From: Chryseobacterium nakagawai
GTDB taxonomy: Bacteria; Bacteroidota; Bacteroidia; Flavobacteriales; Weeksellaceae
Direction of reading: 5' to 3'
DNA length: 64,000 bases
Assembly (NCBI RefSeq): GCF_900637665.1
Contig: NZ_LR134386.1
Coordinates: forward strand, 62,001 to 126,000
Shown here: in pieces, positions 37,335 to 45,398 of the stretch
How positions within the stretch are numbered: position 1 is the stretch's first letter
Layout of the letters: each line of letters starts with the position of its first letter
Position numbers and translations under genes: made by a program
The notes under the pieces: model-generated
Seen by the model: only the letters and a program-made list of their open reading frames with translations
Databases searched by the model: none
What the model was told of the DNA's origin: nothing

Positions 37335-38633
37335 ATGGCCAGAACGATCAATACAAAAACATTAGTAACACTGAAGGCTGCCTTTGCTGCCTTTGGTATC
37401 TACTTCTGCATGTACGGTTTCAGAAAACCTTTTACCGTAGCTTCTTTTGAAGGGCTCTCCTATTTTGGAGTGGATTATAAGATCCTGATTATCATCGCAC
37501 AGGCCGTAGGATATTTTATTTCCAAGTTTATTGGAATTAAATTTATATCCGAATTAAAACCAACGAAAAGACTGACTTATCTATTTTCTTTTATTGCCAT
37601 CGCAGAGCTTTCCTTATTAGGATTTGCGGTAGTTCCTGCTCCTTACAACATTCTTTTTATGTTTCTGAACGGGATTCCGTTGGGAATGATCTGGGGGATT
37701 GTCTTTTCATATATTGAAGGCCGTAAAACAACAGAAATCATCGGGCTTTTCCTTTGCTCAAGCTTTGTGGTTTCTTCAGGATTCACCAAGTCTGTAGGAA
37801 AGTTTTTGATGGATACTTTTTCTGTTTCAGAATTCTGGATGCCTTTCTCAGCAGGATTGATTTTTATTATTCCATTATTTCTTTTTGGAATCCTTTTAGA
37901 AAGAATCCCCAAGCCTAATGAGGAAGATGTTATGCTTAAAAGCAAAAGACAGCCTTTGAACGGAACGGAAAGGAAAGCGCTTATTCAGCAATTCTTCGTT
38001 CCTATTGTCTGTATTATTTTTCTTTACATCTGTCTTACTGTTTTAAGAGATTTCAGAGATAATTTCAACCGTGAGATCTGGGATGGACTTCATTTTAGTT
38101 TTGACAGTTCTATTTTTACCCTTACAGAAATCCCGATTGCCATCATGGTTCTTCTCATCATGAGTTTCATGGTGAAAGTAAAAAATAACAAAAAGGCTTT
38201 TGCTTACTATCATTACATTCTTTTTGCAGGAATTCTGACTGTAGGGCTTTCCACTTATTTATTCCAACAGAATACATTATCTCCATTTTTATGGATGACC
38301 GTTTCCGGCTTTGGAATGTATATCTGTTATATTCCTTTTAACGGAATTTACTTTGACAGAATGATTGCAGCCTTTGATATTAAAGGAAATGTAGGCTTTC
38401 TGATCTATATTGTAGATTCGTTTGGATACCTGGGGAGCGTTTTGATCCTTCTTTATAAGAATTTTGGATCGTCCCAGACTTCCTGGCTTAGCTTTTATAT
38501 TAGTTTAAATTATATTATTACTATCAGTGTTTTAATTCTTTCAATCATTGCTTTTCTGGCATTTAGAAAAAAAGCAAAACCTAATTCAAATTCTAATCAA
38601 TACATCAATTTCGATACTTCGAAAATCTTATAA
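37335..38633 (+). CDS. MFS-like transporter (DUF5690-like)
   Basis: 432 residues with 12 predicted membrane helices. It begins with LKAAFAAFGIYFCMYGFRKPFTVASFEG and has LNGIPLGMIWGIVFSYIEGRKTTEIIG at about 110, which resembles the Bacteroidota DUF5690 branch of the major facilitator group. Wedged between the receptor (9 bases) and the FAD enzyme (11 bases), it is the expected inner-membrane carrier of the locus. Substrate inferred only from context. Confidence 0.82.
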   Translation: MARTINTKTLVTLKAAFAAFGIYFCMYGFRKPFTVASFEGLSYFGVDYKILIIIAQAVGYFISKFIGIKFISELKPTKRLTYLFSFIAIAELSLLGFAVVPAPYNILFMFLNGIPLGMIWGIVFSYIEGRKTTEIIGLFLCSSFVVSSGFTKSVGKFLMDTFSVSEFWMPFSAGLIFIIPLFLFGILLERIPKPNEEDVMLKSKRQPLNGTERKALIQQFFVPIVCIIFLYICLTVLRDFRDNFNREIWDGLHFSFDSSIFTLTEIPIAIMVLLIMSFMVKVKNNKKAFAYYHYILFAGILTVGLSTYLFQQNTLSPFLWMTVSGFGMYICYIPFNGIYFDRMIAAFDIKGNVGFLIYIVDSFGYLGSVLILLYKNFGSSQTSWLSFYISLNYIITISVLILSIIAFLAFRKKAKPNSNSNQYINFDTSKIL

Positions 38634-38644
38634 ATTATAGTACA

Positions 38645-39799
38645 ATGACAACAAAATTTGATTTACTCGTTGTGGGAGGTGGGATTTTAGGAACATTCCA
38701 TGCTTATCATGCCCTGAAGAAAAATCTTAAAGTAGCTTTACTGGAAAGAAATTCTGTTCCTCAGGGTGCCACGGTAAGAAATTTCGGACAGGTAGTTCCT
38801 TCCGGAATGGATCTTAAATGGCAAAACTTCGGAAGAGAAAGTCTCGCAATATATAATGAACTTCATAATCAGGCTGATCTTACGATCAGGCAAAACGGCT
38901 CTGTTTATATCGCATCCAATGATGAGGAACTTCAGCTTATTGAAGAACTGTACGAGATCAACAGAAATAATGATTATGAATCAGTTTTATTCTCCAAAAG
39001 TGACTGCATCAAGAAGTTTGACGGCCTTCGTTCCGATTACTGTAAAGGTGGATTATTCTTCCCTCAGGAGCTTTCTGTGGATTCAGCAGATATGATTGTA
39101 AAACTTCACAAGCTTTTACAGGAAAAAATGGGTTTACAAATCATTTACAATACTACGGTTGTTGAAACGCATGAAGACGATCAGAAATGTACCGCTATTA
39201 CTGCGGATGGAGAAGAATATATGGCTTCGAAGATCATTATTTGTGGTGGACATGAGTTCAAAACATTATATCCTAACGTATTCAATGAAAGTGATTTGGA
39301 AGTAAGCAAGCTTCAAATGCTTCAAACTAAGCCTCAGGGAATTTATTCTCTTCAGGGAAACATTCTGACAGGGCTTTCTATCAGAAGATATGAGTCTTTT
39401 AGTGAATGTCCTTCTTTTCAGAAAATCAAATCGTTAGAAGATCCGAATTCATTTGAAAAGAAATATGGAGTTCACATCCTGTTCAAGCAGGCATTAGACG
39501 GTTCTATCATTCTTGGAGATTCCCACGAATACGCTAGTGCTAAAAATGCAGACGATCTTGGCTTTGACCTTAATATGGAAATTGATGAATTTATGATTCT
39601 TGAAGCTAAGAAAATCATTGATCTTCCCACTTATGAAATCCAGAGAAGATGGTTTGGAGTATATTCTCAATGCAAAACAAAGGATATTTTTGAACACAGT
39701 CCCTCTCCGAACATTCATATTGTAACGGGTATCGGTGGAAAAGGAATGACAGGAAGCGGAGGCTTCTCTAAGTTTAACATAGAAAAAATTTACGCATAA
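38645..39799 (+). CDS. FAD-dependent aminophosphonate oxidoreductase (TIGR03364 type)
   Basis: 384 residues of the DAO fold. Dinucleotide loop GGGILG at residues 11-16, then the clade marker VRNFGQVVPSGM near residue 40, and a C-terminal GIGGKGMTGSGGFS flavin loop. TIGR03364 enzymes are genetically tied to TIGR03351 phosphonatase-like hydrolases. They are held to oxidise aminoethylphosphonate relatives, such as N-methyl or 1-hydroxy forms, to the phosphonoaldehyde. The hydrolase gene follows after six bases, which strongly supports this role. Confidence 0.88.
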   Translation: MTTKFDLLVVGGGILGTFHAYHALKKNLKVALLERNSVPQGATVRNFGQVVPSGMDLKWQNFGRESLAIYNELHNQADLTIRQNGSVYIASNDEELQLIEELYEINRNNDYESVLFSKSDCIKKFDGLRSDYCKGGLFFPQELSVDSADMIVKLHKLLQEKMGLQIIYNTTVVETHEDDQKCTAITADGEEYMASKIIICGGHEFKTLYPNVFNESDLEVSKLQMLQTKPQGIYSLQGNILTGLSIRRYESFSECPSFQKIKSLEDPNSFEKKYGVHILFKQALDGSIILGDSHEYASAKNADDLGFDLNMEIDEFMILEAKKIIDLPTYEIQRRWFGVYSQCKTKDIFEHSPSPNIHIVTGIGGKGMTGSGGFSKFNIEKIYA

Positions 39800-39805
39800 A
39801 TTTCA

Positions 39806-40474
39806 ATGAAAAATATAGAATTATTGGTTCTGGATATGGCCGGAACTACAGTGAATGAAGATAATGTAGTGTATAAAACGCTAACTAAAGCTGTTAATGA
39901 ATATGGTTATGAAGTTAAGTTGGAACAGGTACTTATCACCTGTGCCGGAATGGAAAAACTGGAAGCTATTACAAGCTTATTAAAAGAAATCAATGGAAAT
40001 GAAGAAGATGCTGCTGCTATTTTTGAAAACTTCTCTGGAAAACTAAAGGATGCTTATCAGAATCTTGAGGTAAAACCTATCAACGGAACGGAAGATTTTC
40101 TCCTTAAAATGAAAGCTCAGCATAAAAAAGTGGTTCTGAATACCGGTTATACCTATGAAATCGCTCAACAGCTTTTGGATAAACTGCAGTGGAAAGAAAA
40201 TATACATTTTGACGCCTTAATCACCGCTGATGATGTTTCAGAAAGCAGGCCGAGTCCGGAAATGATCAATCTGGCTATGAAAAAATTTAATATCCTGGAA
40301 CCTGAAAAGGTTTTAAAAGCCGGAGATTCCGTGATCGATATTGAAGAGGGCAAAAATGCCGGTTGTGGACTCACTGTCGCAGTGCTTTCCGGAGCTCAAA
40401 ACAGAGCAGCGCTGGAAAAGGCTGAACCTGATTATATTTTCAATACGATTTCCGAAGCTGAGGGAATTATTTAG
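39806..40474 (+). CDS. Phosphonatase-like HAD hydrolase (TIGR03351 type)
   Basis: 222 residues. The N-terminal motif is DMAGTT (D10, A12, T14), the D-x-A-G-T form special to phosphonoacetaldehyde hydrolases rather than D-x-D. The cap-domain residue K51 in GMEKLEAI matches the Schiff-base Lys of PhnX. R148 in ESRPSP replaces the usual HAD Lys, and D174/D178 in GDSVIDIEEG bind Mg. Predicted reaction: C-P cleavage of a 2-oxoethylphosphonate, such as phosphonoacetaldehyde, to an aldehyde and phosphate. No PhnW transaminase is nearby; the FAD enzyme takes that place. Last gene before a terminator. Confidence 0.9.
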   Translation: MKNIELLVLDMAGTTVNEDNVVYKTLTKAVNEYGYEVKLEQVLITCAGMEKLEAITSLLKEINGNEEDAAAIFENFSGKLKDAYQNLEVKPINGTEDFLLKMKAQHKKVVLNTGYTYEIAQQLLDKLQWKENIHFDALITADDVSESRPSPEMINLAMKKFNILEPEKVLKAGDSVIDIEEGKNAGCGLTVAVLSGAQNRAALEKAEPDYIFNTISEAEGII

Positions 40475-40497
40475 ATACTTCTTTTTTAATACTTATG

Positions 40498-40536
40498 GCA
40501 CAAATGTTTTCTAATGAGAGCATTTGTGTCTTTTTG
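40498..40536 (+). terminator. Terminator of the receptor-to-hydrolase operon
   Basis: CACAAATG, a 14-base loop, CATTTGTG, then TCTTTTTG. It separates the four-gene operon from the secreted enzyme gene. Confidence 0.75.
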
Positions 40537-40610
40537 AAACCACCCCTTCAGAGAAGGGGAATTATTACGCTTTCGACTGTAGCTTTGCCCAATATTTCAA
40601 TTGACCCACT

Positions 40611-40648
40611 GTCATTCTGAGCGAAATGAAATGAAGCGAAGAATCTCA
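40611..40648 (+). repeat. Interspersed repeat, relative of 14368-14464
   Basis: GTCATTCTGAGCGAAATG, then AAATGAAGCGAAGAATCTCA. The ends GTCAT and GAAGAATCTCA match the left half of the element at 14371-14403. Confidence 0.6.
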
Positions 40649-40871
40649 CCTCTAAAATTCATCTATAAGTTTAGAATAAAATTGAGTATTTATCAACTTT
40701 CAAAATTCTCCTGATTCTTAAGCAAGCTTCTAACACAAAGTATTTTACTTAAAAACAACTTAAGTATTAAAACATTAATATACTTATAGTTGTAAACAGT
40801 TTTAAGTTATCCGCGTTTCAATTTCAAATGACTTTTTTAATTATCAATTAATTAATTTTCAGTTCACGTAT

Positions 40872-40888
40872 ATTTACAAATAGTAAAC
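40872..40888. promoter_or_regulatory. Candidate operator 2
   Basis: ATTTACAAATAGTAAAC, 16/17 identical to the reverse complement of the core at 34197-34213. Its centre is 41 bases, about four helical turns, from operator 3. Confidence 0.65.
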
Positions 40889-40912
40889 TAATTTTACAAT
40901 TATTAAAAAATA

Positions 40913-40929
40913 AATTACTATTTGTAAAC
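40913..40929. promoter_or_regulatory. Candidate operator 3
   Basis: AATTACTATTTGTAAAC, 15/17 identical to the core at 34197-34213 in the same orientation, followed by CTTTT as in operator 1. It ends 25 bases before the ATG of the secreted enzyme, overlapping or just behind the promoter. Confidence 0.65.
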
Positions 40930-40954
40930 TTTTACTTTTCAAACGCTTTATCCC

Positions 40955-42808
40955 ATGAAAACAAAACTATTCTCAATGGCAGTTATAATAAGCTGTTTCC
41001 TTGGTGCCCAAACCAAAAAAGTTCTTTTTATTGGTATTGACGGTTGTCGTGCAGATGTCATGATGTCTACCAACACACCTAACATCCAAAACCTCATCAG
41101 CCAGTCTATTTATTCTCTTGATGGATTATGTGCTGCCACAACCTGGAGTGGAAATGGCTGGAGTACTATGCTTACCGGTGTATGGCATACTAAACATAAT
41201 GTACAGGACAATAATTTTACCAACCCAAATTATGTGAATTATCCTGATTTTCTAACCAGAGCAGAAAATTATAATCCTAACCTTAGAACGATTTCCCTTG
41301 CCAATTGGGCTCCAATCAACGACAAAATTGTAAAGAATGCAGATATAAAATCTAACTTAGGAAGCGATCTTGCCGTAAAAAATGCGGCCGTAAATGCTTT
41401 ACAGAATGATAATCCTGATATCCTTTTCGTAGATTTTGATGATGTAGATCATGCTGGTCATTCGTATGGGTTTTCTTCTGCTGTTCCCCAGTATGTTTCT
41501 TCTATTCAGACTACGGATGCTTACATTGGAGAGATTGTGAATGCTATGAAAAACAGATCCACCTACAATAATGAGGATTGGATGGTTGTTTTAACAACAG
41601 ATCATGGCGCAACAGATACTTCCCACGGTGGCGGAAATCTTTCTGAACGGGATATTTTCACGATTTATTCTAATCCCGGTTTTACCCCTCAACAGATCAG
41701 TAAAACTATTCTGGAATCCAATAAGACTTTTAATCAGCTTACTCTTCCTGCAGGAGCTTATGCAAAGCCCGCCAACCAAACTCCATTTAATTTTGGAGCC
41801 AATCAGGATTTCACTATTGAATTTTGGATAAAGCCCAATGCAGCCTATTCCAGTGATCCTGTATTTATTGGAAATAAAAACTGGGCCAATGGAAAGAACA
41901 AAGGGATTATCTTCTCCGGCTACTCCGGACAAACTTTTAAAATGAATATTGCAGATGGTACCAACCGAATTGACCTTATTGGTGGAAAATTGGAAACTAA
42001 TAAATGGAAACATATTGCAGCGAGCTTTGACAGAGATGGTCTTGTTACCTTATATGAGGACGGTGTTCCCGTAACTTTTGCTAAAATGAGTACTATAGGA
42101 AATATAGATTCTGTACTTCCATTAACATTAAATCAGGATGGAACCAATACTTACGGAGTGACTCTTGCCGCTTCTTACAAAGACGTAAGAATATGGAAAT
42201 CTGCCCTTCCTAATGATGTGATCGCGAACTGGGCTAACCAGGATATTACAACATCTCATCCTTATTATTCTCAGTTATTGGCAAATTGGACATGTAATGA
42301 AACTTCAGGAAACTCCTTGACTGATTCCAGCTCTAATGCCAATCCTATGACGATCACAGGATCTCCAACTTATGCTCTTAATACCTCAAATAGTTTTAAA
42401 ATCTATGATTACACCTCAACAACGAGAGAAACAGATCATTTCCCAACGGTATTGAACTGGTTGTGTATTCCGGTCCTGTCTTCATGGGGAATTGATGGTG
42501 TAAACAGAATCCCTGAATGTTCAAAAGGAACTTTGGCAACTCAGGAAGTAAAAGAAACAACAGATCATTTTATTATATATCCCAATCCTGCATCTACTTA
42601 TGTAAGCATCCGATATCAATCTGGAGATAAGGAAATTAAAGCAGAAATTATAGATACTAAAGGGTCACTTATTACCACAAAAAGCCTAAAGTCTTCCCAC
42701 GGAAATTATGATGAGAAAATCAATATTGAAGGGCTTCCTTCAGGAATGTATTTTATTAAACTTAAAGGAAGTAAAAAATCTCTGACCAAAGCTTTTATCA
42801 AGAAATAA
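40955..42808 (+). CDS. Secreted alkaline-phosphatase-superfamily enzyme with inserted LamG domain and T9SS tail
   Basis: 617 residues. Signal peptide to about residue 18 (ISCFLGAQ). The nucleotide-pyrophosphatase-like fold has metal Asp29 (LFIGIDGCR), nucleophile region TTWSGNGWSTMLTG (T63 or S65), DFDDVDHAGHSYG and TTDHGATDTSHGG. At about residues 265-450 a LamG/concanavalin-like domain interrupts the fold (FTIEFWIKPNAAYSSDP, WKHIAASFDRDG, DVRIWKSALP). The fold then resumes with TDHFPTVLNWL, whose His is a likely metal ligand. The last 80 residues are a type IX sorting domain (IIYPNPASTYV ... GMYFIKL). Predicted: an extracellular phosphoesterase or phosphonate-releasing hydrolase that binds glycans. 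Confidence 0.88.
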   Translation: MKTKLFSMAVIISCFLGAQTKKVLFIGIDGCRADVMMSTNTPNIQNLISQSIYSLDGLCAATTWSGNGWSTMLTGVWHTKHNVQDNNFTNPNYVNYPDFLTRAENYNPNLRTISLANWAPINDKIVKNADIKSNLGSDLAVKNAAVNALQNDNPDILFVDFDDVDHAGHSYGFSSAVPQYVSSIQTTDAYIGEIVNAMKNRSTYNNEDWMVVLTTDHGATDTSHGGGNLSERDIFTIYSNPGFTPQQISKTILESNKTFNQLTLPAGAYAKPANQTPFNFGANQDFTIEFWIKPNAAYSSDPVFIGNKNWANGKNKGIIFSGYSGQTFKMNIADGTNRIDLIGGKLETNKWKHIAASFDRDGLVTLYEDGVPVTFAKMSTIGNIDSVLPLTLNQDGTNTYGVTLAASYKDVRIWKSALPNDVIANWANQDITTSHPYYSQLLANWTCNETSGNSLTDSSSNANPMTITGSPTYALNTSNSFKIYDYTSTTRETDHFPTVLNWLCIPVLSSWGIDGVNRIPECSKGTLATQEVKETTDHFIIYPNPASTYVSIRYQSGDKEIKAEIIDTKGSLITTKSLKSSHGNYDEKINIEGLPSGMYFIKLKGSKKSLTKAFIKK

Positions 42809-42837
42809 AACAGTAAAGCAATTAGATTTAAATTTTG

Positions 42838-42882
42838 ATATTGGAACAAGGATATGATGATCCGAGTTCCAATATTTTTTTT
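42838..42882 (+). terminator. Terminator after the secreted enzyme
   Basis: ATATTGGAAC, an inner GGAT/ATCC pair, GTTCCAATAT, then eight T. Confidence 0.85.
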
Positions 42883-42884
42883 GC

Positions 42885-43370
42885 CTATGACTTAAGATCA
42901 ATCTCCATCTGCACATCTACACGATCATAGCCCGGATTGGTAATTTCAGTATGTTTAAACCCTAGTTTTTCGTATAACTTTATGGCAGGAACCAATATAG
43001 AGTTTGTTTCCAGGAATACTTTCTCGGCTTTTAAAGCTTTAGCTTTTTCTACAAGAGCATTACCCAACAGATAACCGATTTTCTTTCCCTGTGCTTTAGG
43101 GCTTACCGCCATTTTTGACAATTCAAAAGCAAGAGGTTCTTCCTGAGCTCTTACCAAGGCGCAGGTACCTACAGCTTCACCATCCAGCAAAGCAAAAGCA
43201 ATATATCCGCCTTTGTCAATAATATGCTCTTCAGGATTATCAAGCAATTTAAAATCACTGGATTCCATAACAAAGAATGTTTTGATCCATTCTTCGTTTA
43301 AAGTTTTAAAGGCTTCCTTATACTGAGGTTCATAGCCTATAATTTTTACTTCATTATTAATATCATTCAT
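42885..43370 (-). CDS. GNAT family N-acetyltransferase
   Basis: 161 residues. The acetyl-CoA segment is SKMAVSPKAQGKKIGYLLGNALVEKAK and the C-terminal part LETNSILVPAIKLYEKLGFKHTE is typical GNAT. Substrate unknown. It starts 12 bases after the MocR gene on the same strand and is likely controlled with it. Confidence 0.88.
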   Translation of the reverse strand: MNDINNEVKIIGYEPQYKEAFKTLNEEWIKTFFVMESSDFKLLDNPEEHIIDKGGYIAFALLDGEAVGTCALVRAQEEPLAFELSKMAVSPKAQGKKIGYLLGNALVEKAKALKAEKVFLETNSILVPAIKLYEKLGFKHTEITNPGYDRVDVQMEIDLKS

Positions 43371-43382
43371 CGCTTAGGTATA

Positions 43383-44798
43383 TTATATTCTGTTTTTTAT
43401 CATTTTTCCCAGTTTTTCGAGATCGCTTTCTACACGGTCTGTCCATTCGAGGGCATAATTTAATCGCATACAGTTTTGGTACTGATTGTATTGTGAAAAC
43501 ATTCTTCCCGGGGCAAAGTTTACTTTCTGGCTGACTGCTTCATCATATAAATCTTCGGTACAAATTCTTTTATCCAGTTCCAGCCACAACATAAACCCTC
43601 CTTTTGGTTCTGAGATCTTTGTATTATCCGGAAAATACTGTGTTACCGACTTCTGAATCTGAAGATAATTAGCATACAGCTTTTTCCTGAACATCCTTAA
43701 ATGATGATCGTAACGCCCATGAGCAAGGAAGTCGGCAATCACATCCGAAAATAAGGAAGGGCCACTTACCGTTTGAACCAATTTCTGACGGATGATCTTT
43801 TCTTTAAATTTTCCGGGAGCTACCCATCCTACCCTAAATCCGGGAGCCAGTGTTTTAGAGACCGATCCCGTCCACATTACAATTCCCGCCTCATCATAAA
43901 ACTTACAGGGTTTAGGTCTTCCAGCCCCGAAGTAAATATTTCCATAAACATCATCTTCCACCAGAGGAACATTATACTCAGTAAGCATTTTTACCAGTTC
44001 TTTCTTGTTCTCATCCGGCATCTGAAACCCCAGCGGATTATTATAATTCACCACAAAACAACAGGCTGAAAGATTGGGAAGCACTTTTTTTAAGGCATCC
44101 AAATCTACTCCTGTAATGGGATGGGTAGGAATTTCTACAGCTCTCAATCCTAATAGCTGAATAGCCTGAAGGATTCCGAAATAAACAGGACTTTCCACCG
44201 CTACTAAATCTCCCGGCTGTGTTACTGCCATTAAACAATTGTATACAGCATTCATCGCTCCTGATGTAATCACCAGATCATCTTCTGTAATTCTCCCTTC
44301 CATTACGATAGACCATTTGGCAATTTCACGGCGAAGCAATTCGCTTCCCTGTACCGGTTCATAGTTGGTTCCACTATCCCCTTTCCGCTTTATCACATCA
44401 ATCATACATTTTTTCATCTTGGCTACCGGAAGAAGGCTTTTCCCGGGAATACCCAATGCAAACTGCGTAACGTCTGTTCCTCCAATCGTTCCAAACACTT
44501 TATCAATAAGATCTTGTGGTGTATTTTTCCCTTCTGACACTTTCATTTGGGTGATAGAAGGCAATGCCAACTTTCGTTGCGAAGTTTGGCTTACATAATA
44601 TCCGTATTTAGGACGGGACTCAACCAAAGAACGGCTTTCCAGCTCCATATAAGCCTGTTTTACTGTATTCAGGCTGACATTGTAAAGTTTTTGGGCGCTC
44701 CTCAACGAGGGTAGCCTGTCTCCAAATTGCAGGGTCTCACTTTTGATCTGCTCCGTGACAGAATTCGCTATTTTGAGGTATAAAACATCTTTCAACAT
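43383..44798 (-). CDS. MocR-type regulator (GntR winged helix fused to aminotransferase)
   Basis: 471 residues. Residues 1-70 are a GntR winged helix (QFGDRLPSLRSAQKLYNVSLNTVKQAYMELE). From about 110 on it has a fold-type I aminotransferase domain with ITSGAMNAVYNCL, YNNPLGFQMP, VEDDVYGNIYF and the PLP Lys in TGSVSKTLAPGFRVGW. MocR proteins use PLP chemistry as a sensor and often regulate neighbouring genes, here perhaps the GNAT gene. Confidence 0.92.
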   Translation of the reverse strand: MLKDVLYLKIANSVTEQIKSETLQFGDRLPSLRSAQKLYNVSLNTVKQAYMELESRSLVESRPKYGYYVSQTSQRKLALPSITQMKVSEGKNTPQDLIDKVFGTIGGTDVTQFALGIPGKSLLPVAKMKKCMIDVIKRKGDSGTNYEPVQGSELLRREIAKWSIVMEGRITEDDLVITSGAMNAVYNCLMAVTQPGDLVAVESPVYFGILQAIQLLGLRAVEIPTHPITGVDLDALKKVLPNLSACCFVVNYNNPLGFQMPDENKKELVKMLTEYNVPLVEDDVYGNIYFGAGRPKPCKFYDEAGIVMWTGSVSKTLAPGFRVGWVAPGKFKEKIIRQKLVQTVSGPSLFSDVIADFLAHGRYDHHLRMFRKKLYANYLQIQKSVTQYFPDNTKISEPKGGFMLWLELDKRICTEDLYDEAVSQKVNFAPGRMFSQYNQYQNCMRLNYALEWTDRVESDLEKLGKMIKNRI

Positions 44799-44839
44799 TG
44801 AATTACAGTTTTAAGTAAATGTACAATTTTATTCAGGTC

Positions 44840-45208
44840 CTACTGAAGTTCAAGCCAGCTCATCATACTTTTGATGCTGCTTTTTAATTGTTTGGGATTT
44901 CTGAAATTGGGGGCTGTATTCCTTTTAAAGTAGTTTTCAACTCTTACAGAAAAGGATCTCTTTTCTATTTCAGTTATTTCTTTCTTATCATATACTACAA
45001 ATGTTATTTCTCCTTTCTCATTAATGATAAGACTGGCAAATAAGACAATTTCTTTTTTTTTCTTTGCTAAAAGGAATGGAATTCCAAAATCGGAAGCCGT
45101 CTTAGAAGTACTCTGTGTCTGTAAAAATATGTTTTTCAATGCTAACATGTCTGAAATATATACTTCAGCATATTGAAGCTGTTCCTGATGTTGTGCAATT
45201 GTTTCCAT
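44840..45208 (-). CDS. Hypothetical protein
   Basis: 122 residues, no signal peptide or membrane helix and no family recognised. It has a helical start (HQEQLQYAEVYISDMLALKNIFLQ), a beta-rich middle with KKKKEIVLFASLIINEKGEITFVVYDKKE and a basic end. It lies between the MocR gene and the divergent DUF389 gene. Confidence 0.5.
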   Translation of the reverse strand: METIAQHQEQLQYAEVYISDMLALKNIFLQTQSTSKTASDFGIPFLLAKKKKEIVLFASLIINEKGEITFVVYDKKEITEIEKRSFSVRVENYFKRNTAPNFRNPKQLKSSIKSMMSWLELQ

Positions 45209-45398
45209 AGTATTTCTTCTTTACCTTAACAAAATTATGGAGTCTCTCAGTTTGGATACAGATACAGAAGAATAGAATATTATGGGTACAGATAATAAGC
45301 TAACAAGTCTCAGCTACAATGAAAATTTTTAAAGCTTTCGTGTAAAATAATCTATAAATATGTATTTTTATTTTTGAATCTAAACAAGTGAATAAACA

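Larger units (their letters stand above)
40475..40954. other. Intergenic region between hydrolase and secreted enzyme
   Basis: No gene. It contains a terminator (40498-40536), an interspersed repeat (40611-40648), a half-site TTGTAAAC at 40790-40797 and two candidate operators (40872-40888, 40913-40929) before the next ATG. Confidence 0.6.
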
